NCBI RefSeq assembly: GCF_000378085.1 | Contig: NZ_KB899211.1 | Location: 124,001-188,000 of the forward strand | DNA: 64,000 nt | Reading direction: 5' to 3' | Source of the DNA: Hoylesella loescheii DSM 19665 = JCM 12249 = ATCC 15930 | GTDB taxonomy: Bacteria; Bacteroidota; Bacteroidia; Bacteroidales; Bacteroidaceae | Shown here: positions 61,845-64,000 of the stretch, piece by piece | Layout: each line of letters opens with the position of its first letter | Numbering within the stretch: the stretch's first letter is position 1 | The notes under the pieces: generated by a model | Told to the model about the DNA's origin: nothing | Database searches by the model: none | What the model saw: only the letters and a program-made list of their open reading frames with translations | Program-made: the position numbers and the translations under genes

Positions 61845-63485
61845 ATGTTCCATCCCCTACATACCACCCTGCCAAGGCCCGAAAAGATGAACAACCCCTT
61901 CTTTTACGAACCCGATGCGCTGTGCCTAATGGCTGTCGAGCGGGTGAAAGAACTTATCGCCGAGCACGAAGCATGGCGCGAGGAGGTTGCGCAGGGTAAG
62001 ATGTTCGGCGTGTTGGTGGTTGAACGCCCCATGCCCCACGGTCAACAGTTGGGTTATTTGGCTGCTTTCTCGGGACAATTAGGCGGTAAGGCTACGTGGG
62101 AAAGGTTTGTTCCGCCCGTGTTCGACTACCTGCAACCCGATGGCTACTTCAAAACGCACGAACGCGAGATTAGCGAAATCAACGCACGATTAAGCGAAAT
62201 GGAGCGTAACCCGCTGCTTAAAGACCTGAAAACGCGCATTGCCCACGAACAAGAAACGGCCGAAACAGAACTGAACGCTTACCGAACGATGATGGTCGAG
62301 GCCAAAAACGAACGCGAAGAAAGGCGTAAACAGGGCGCAACTGACGAGGAATTGGCGGCAATGGTAGCCGAAAGTCAGTTTCAAAAGGCCGAGTTGAGGC
62401 GTATGAAACAGCGAATAAAGACCCAAGTTGAGCATTTGCAAGAGCAGCTTAATGGGTTAGAAAACGCAATGGCAGACTTGAAAGCCGAGCGTAAACGCCT
62501 ATCAGATGCACTGCAACGTTGGCTTTTCCAGCAGTTTGAGATGCTGAACGCGCGTGGCGAACGTCGCAATTTGCTCGACATTTTCGCCCCAACTCCCCAG
62601 CGAACGCCACCTGCTGGCACGGGGGAATGTTGTGCGCCAAAGCTGTTGCAGCATGCTTTTGCCATGGGTTATCATCCCCTTTGCATGGCAGAATTTTGGT
62701 TGGGACAGTCGCCCAAAACCGAAATAAGGCGCGAGGGGGCGTTTTATCCCGCCTGCCAAGGCAAGTGCGGACCAACGCTTGGTTTTATGTTGCAGGGCTT
62801 GGATGTGGCGTGTGTGCCGCAAAAGACTGTCGACCGCGATGCCTTACGCGTGGTTTACGAAGACAATGCTTTGGTGGTGGTGAGTAAACCGCATGGCATG
62901 TTGAGTGTTCCAGGGAAAGATGGTGGCACATCTGTTGCCCAACTGATGCGCGAACGCTATCCCGATGCCGACTCGCCACTTATTGTTCATCGGCTAGACC
63001 AAGATACGTCGGGGGTGATGCTCATTGCAAAGACCAAGGAAATGCACCGAACGTTGCAGTTGGCTTTTGAAAACCACGAGGTGAAGAAACGCTATGTGGC
63101 GGTGCTAGACGGCTTGTTGCCACCCGAAAGGCAGCAGGGCGAAATATCGCTACCCTTAAATAGCAACTACTTGGACCGTCCACGGCAGATGGTAGACTGG
63201 CTGCAAGGTAAGCCTGCCGTTACGCGATATGAGGTGATAGGGCAGGAAGAGGGGCGCACCATCGTGGCTCTTTATCCGCTAACAGGGCGCACACATCAGC
63301 TTCGGGTGCACTGCGCGCATCCCGACGGACTAAACTTACCCATCCTTGGTGATCCTCTTTACGGTAGAAAGGCCGATCGCATGTATCTGCATGCCGAAGC
63401 CATTGAGGTGGAAAAGCAGGGATTACGAGTGGAAGATGATAAATGGCCACATCCACAGGCTATCTCCAAAGGGGGTGGAGAGTAA
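61845..63485 (+). CDS. RluA-family pseudouridine synthase with long N-terminal extension
   Basis: A 546-aa enzyme that isomerises uridine to pseudouridine in rRNA or tRNA. The catalytic domain is only the last 210 residues, with VHRLDQDTSGVML (catalytic Asp), LPLNSNYLDRPRQ and GRTHQLRVH. The first 330 residues have an N-terminal domain (PFFYEPDALCLMAVE, HGQQLGYLAAFSGQLGG) and a long coiled coil (about 95-215), then a short Cys-containing segment (YPACQGKCGP). This two-part layout is known in Bacteroidota. The start follows a -7 box by about 58 bp. Confidence 0.88.
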   Translation: MFHPLHTTLPRPEKMNNPFFYEPDALCLMAVERVKELIAEHEAWREEVAQGKMFGVLVVERPMPHGQQLGYLAAFSGQLGGKATWERFVPPVFDYLQPDGYFKTHEREISEINARLSEMERNPLLKDLKTRIAHEQETAETELNAYRTMMVEAKNEREERRKQGATDEELAAMVAESQFQKAELRRMKQRIKTQVEHLQEQLNGLENAMADLKAERKRLSDALQRWLFQQFEMLNARGERRNLLDIFAPTPQRTPPAGTGECCAPKLLQHAFAMGYHPLCMAEFWLGQSPKTEIRREGAFYPACQGKCGPTLGFMLQGLDVACVPQKTVDRDALRVVYEDNALVVVSKPHGMLSVPGKDGGTSVAQLMRERYPDADSPLIVHRLDQDTSGVMLIAKTKEMHRTLQLAFENHEVKKRYVAVLDGLLPPERQQGEISLPLNSNYLDRPRQMVDWLQGKPAVTRYEVIGQEEGRTIVALYPLTGRTHQLRVHCAHPDGLNLPILGDPLYGRKADRMYLHAEAIEVEKQGLRVEDDKWPHPQAISKGGGE

Positions 63486-63650
63486 AGCCTCACCCCCAAC
63501 CCCTCTCCAAGGGGAGAGGGGAGTGGTATGCTTTGTTGGTTGACAAGTTAACGAGTTAACGAGTTGACCAGTTGACAAGGATTGCCATCCACTCTGCAAC
63601 CAAGCATTTGGCTTAACTCCTTAACTCCATAACTCCTTAACTCCAAAAAA
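63484..63650 (+). repeat. composite intergenic repeat copy between RluA and NUDIX genes
   Basis: It begins at the stop codon with AAGCCTCACCCCCAACCCC and TCTCCAAGGGGAGAGGGG, then GACAAGTTAACGAGTTAAC words, GACAAGGATTGCCATCCAC, TCTGCAACCAAGCATTTGGC and TTAACTCC repeats up to the next start codon. It is the cleanest copy in the window. Confidence 0.75.
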
Positions 63651-63651
63651 T

Positions 63652-64000
63652 ATGAAAGAAGAAAAGAGATGCGTTGCGCCCAACGAAAAGGCGCGCGAAG
63701 AAGGAAACGATATGGCCTGGCAGGTGCTAGACCGAGAGTATCTGATACGCAAGCAATGGTTAACGGCACGCTGCGATAAGGTTCGTTTGCCCACGGGTGT
63801 GGTGGTAGACGAGTATTATGTGCTTGAATATCCCGAATGGGTGAACACCGTGGCCATAACGCGTGAGGGCGATTTTGTGCTTGTTCGCCAATACCGACAC
63901 GCTCTGGGCGTAACAGCTATGGAGATTTGTGCAGGCGTGATGGAGCAAGGTGAAGAACCGATGCAGGCTGCACAGCGTGAACTGCTTGAAGAAACGGGGT
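63652..64000 (+). CDS. NUDIX hydrolase, 3' end outside the window
   Basis: The first 116 codons are present. The product opens MKEEKRCVAPNEKAREEGND and reaches the NUDIX box GVMEQGEEPMQAAQRELLEE-TG, which fits G-x5-E-x7-REUxEExG. The stretch before it (AITREGDFVLVRQYRHALG and MEICAGVM) resembles ADP-ribose pyrophosphatase-type members, which act on nucleoside diphosphates linked to another group. Start could also be the Met at residue 21. The gene runs off the right end. Confidence 0.85.
   Translation, partial: MKEEKRCVAPNEKAREEGNDMAWQVLDREYLIRKQWLTARCDKVRLPTGVVVDEYYVLEYPEWVNTVAITREGDFVLVRQYRHALGVTAMEICAGVMEQGEEPMQAAQRELLEETG

Overview
The window looks like a chromosomal segment of a Bacteroidota bacterium close to Prevotella (Prevotellaceae). 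Three things point there. Promoters follow the Bacteroidota pattern TTTG-N19/21-TAnnTTTG, not -35/-10. The gene families and neighbourhoods are typical of the group (dapB-lepB-wbqC, DUF2851, DUF3109, a dcw cluster without murF or ddl, SusC-like outer membrane receptors). Shine-Dalgarno sequences are scarce. No database search was possible, so all family names rest on motifs and recalled family features.

Layout. 0.8-9 kb: rnhB, a CPBP membrane protease, a Ca2+-type P-ATPase followed by ribF, a tRNA with anticodon CAT, a DUF3267 zinc-protease-like protein, and an ECF sigma/anti-sigma-like pair. 9-13.6 kb: a DEAD-box RNA helicase behind a long folded leader, then pnp. 13.6-16.1 kb: a gene-poor stretch with a 22-bp palindromic repeat array, a 53-aa membrane protein, rpmH (51 aa) and a secreted protein. 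16.4-20.8 kb: an accessory patch (LuxR-type regulator, outer membrane receptor, lipoprotein) with a diverged direct repeat on both sides. 21.3-37.8 kb: the dcw cluster mraZ-rsmH-ftsL-ftsI-murE-mraY-murD-ftsW-murG-murC-ftsQ-ftsA-ftsZ, then yqeY. 39.1-44.5 kb: a tightly packed five-gene lipid operon. 44.5-48.6 kb: an AlkZ-like winged-helix protein, a TonB-dependent receptor and an insertion sequence relic. 48.9-64 kb: wbqC-lepB-dapB, dprA, a thioesterase, DUF2851, dusB, a lipoprotein, ung, DUF3109, a YeiH-type transporter, a phosphodiester glycosidase-like protein, a sugar O-acetyltransferase, an RluA-type synthase and the start of a NUDIX hydrolase.

The dcw block makes and polymerises the peptidoglycan precursor and builds the divisome. 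MurE carries the DNPR motif for meso-diaminopimelate and dapB in the same window makes the precursor of that amino acid. A triple 10-bp repeat before mraZ matches the known MraZ operator design.

The strongest candidate for an undescribed system is the operon at 39084-44482: an Asn-variant CDP-alcohol phosphotransferase, a patatin-like hydrolase, a short-chain dehydrogenase, a PAP2 phosphatase fused to a protein-tyrosine-phosphatase-like domain, and an alpha/beta hydrolase fused to a methyltransferase. Its YnbA, YnbD and YnbC-like members recall the uncharacterised E. coli ynbABCD cluster; the patatin and dehydrogenase are additions. Other points worth following are a probably leaderless dusB mRNA, the folded helicase leader, three 22-bp palindromic arrays, and a composite repeat found in both orientations between genes.
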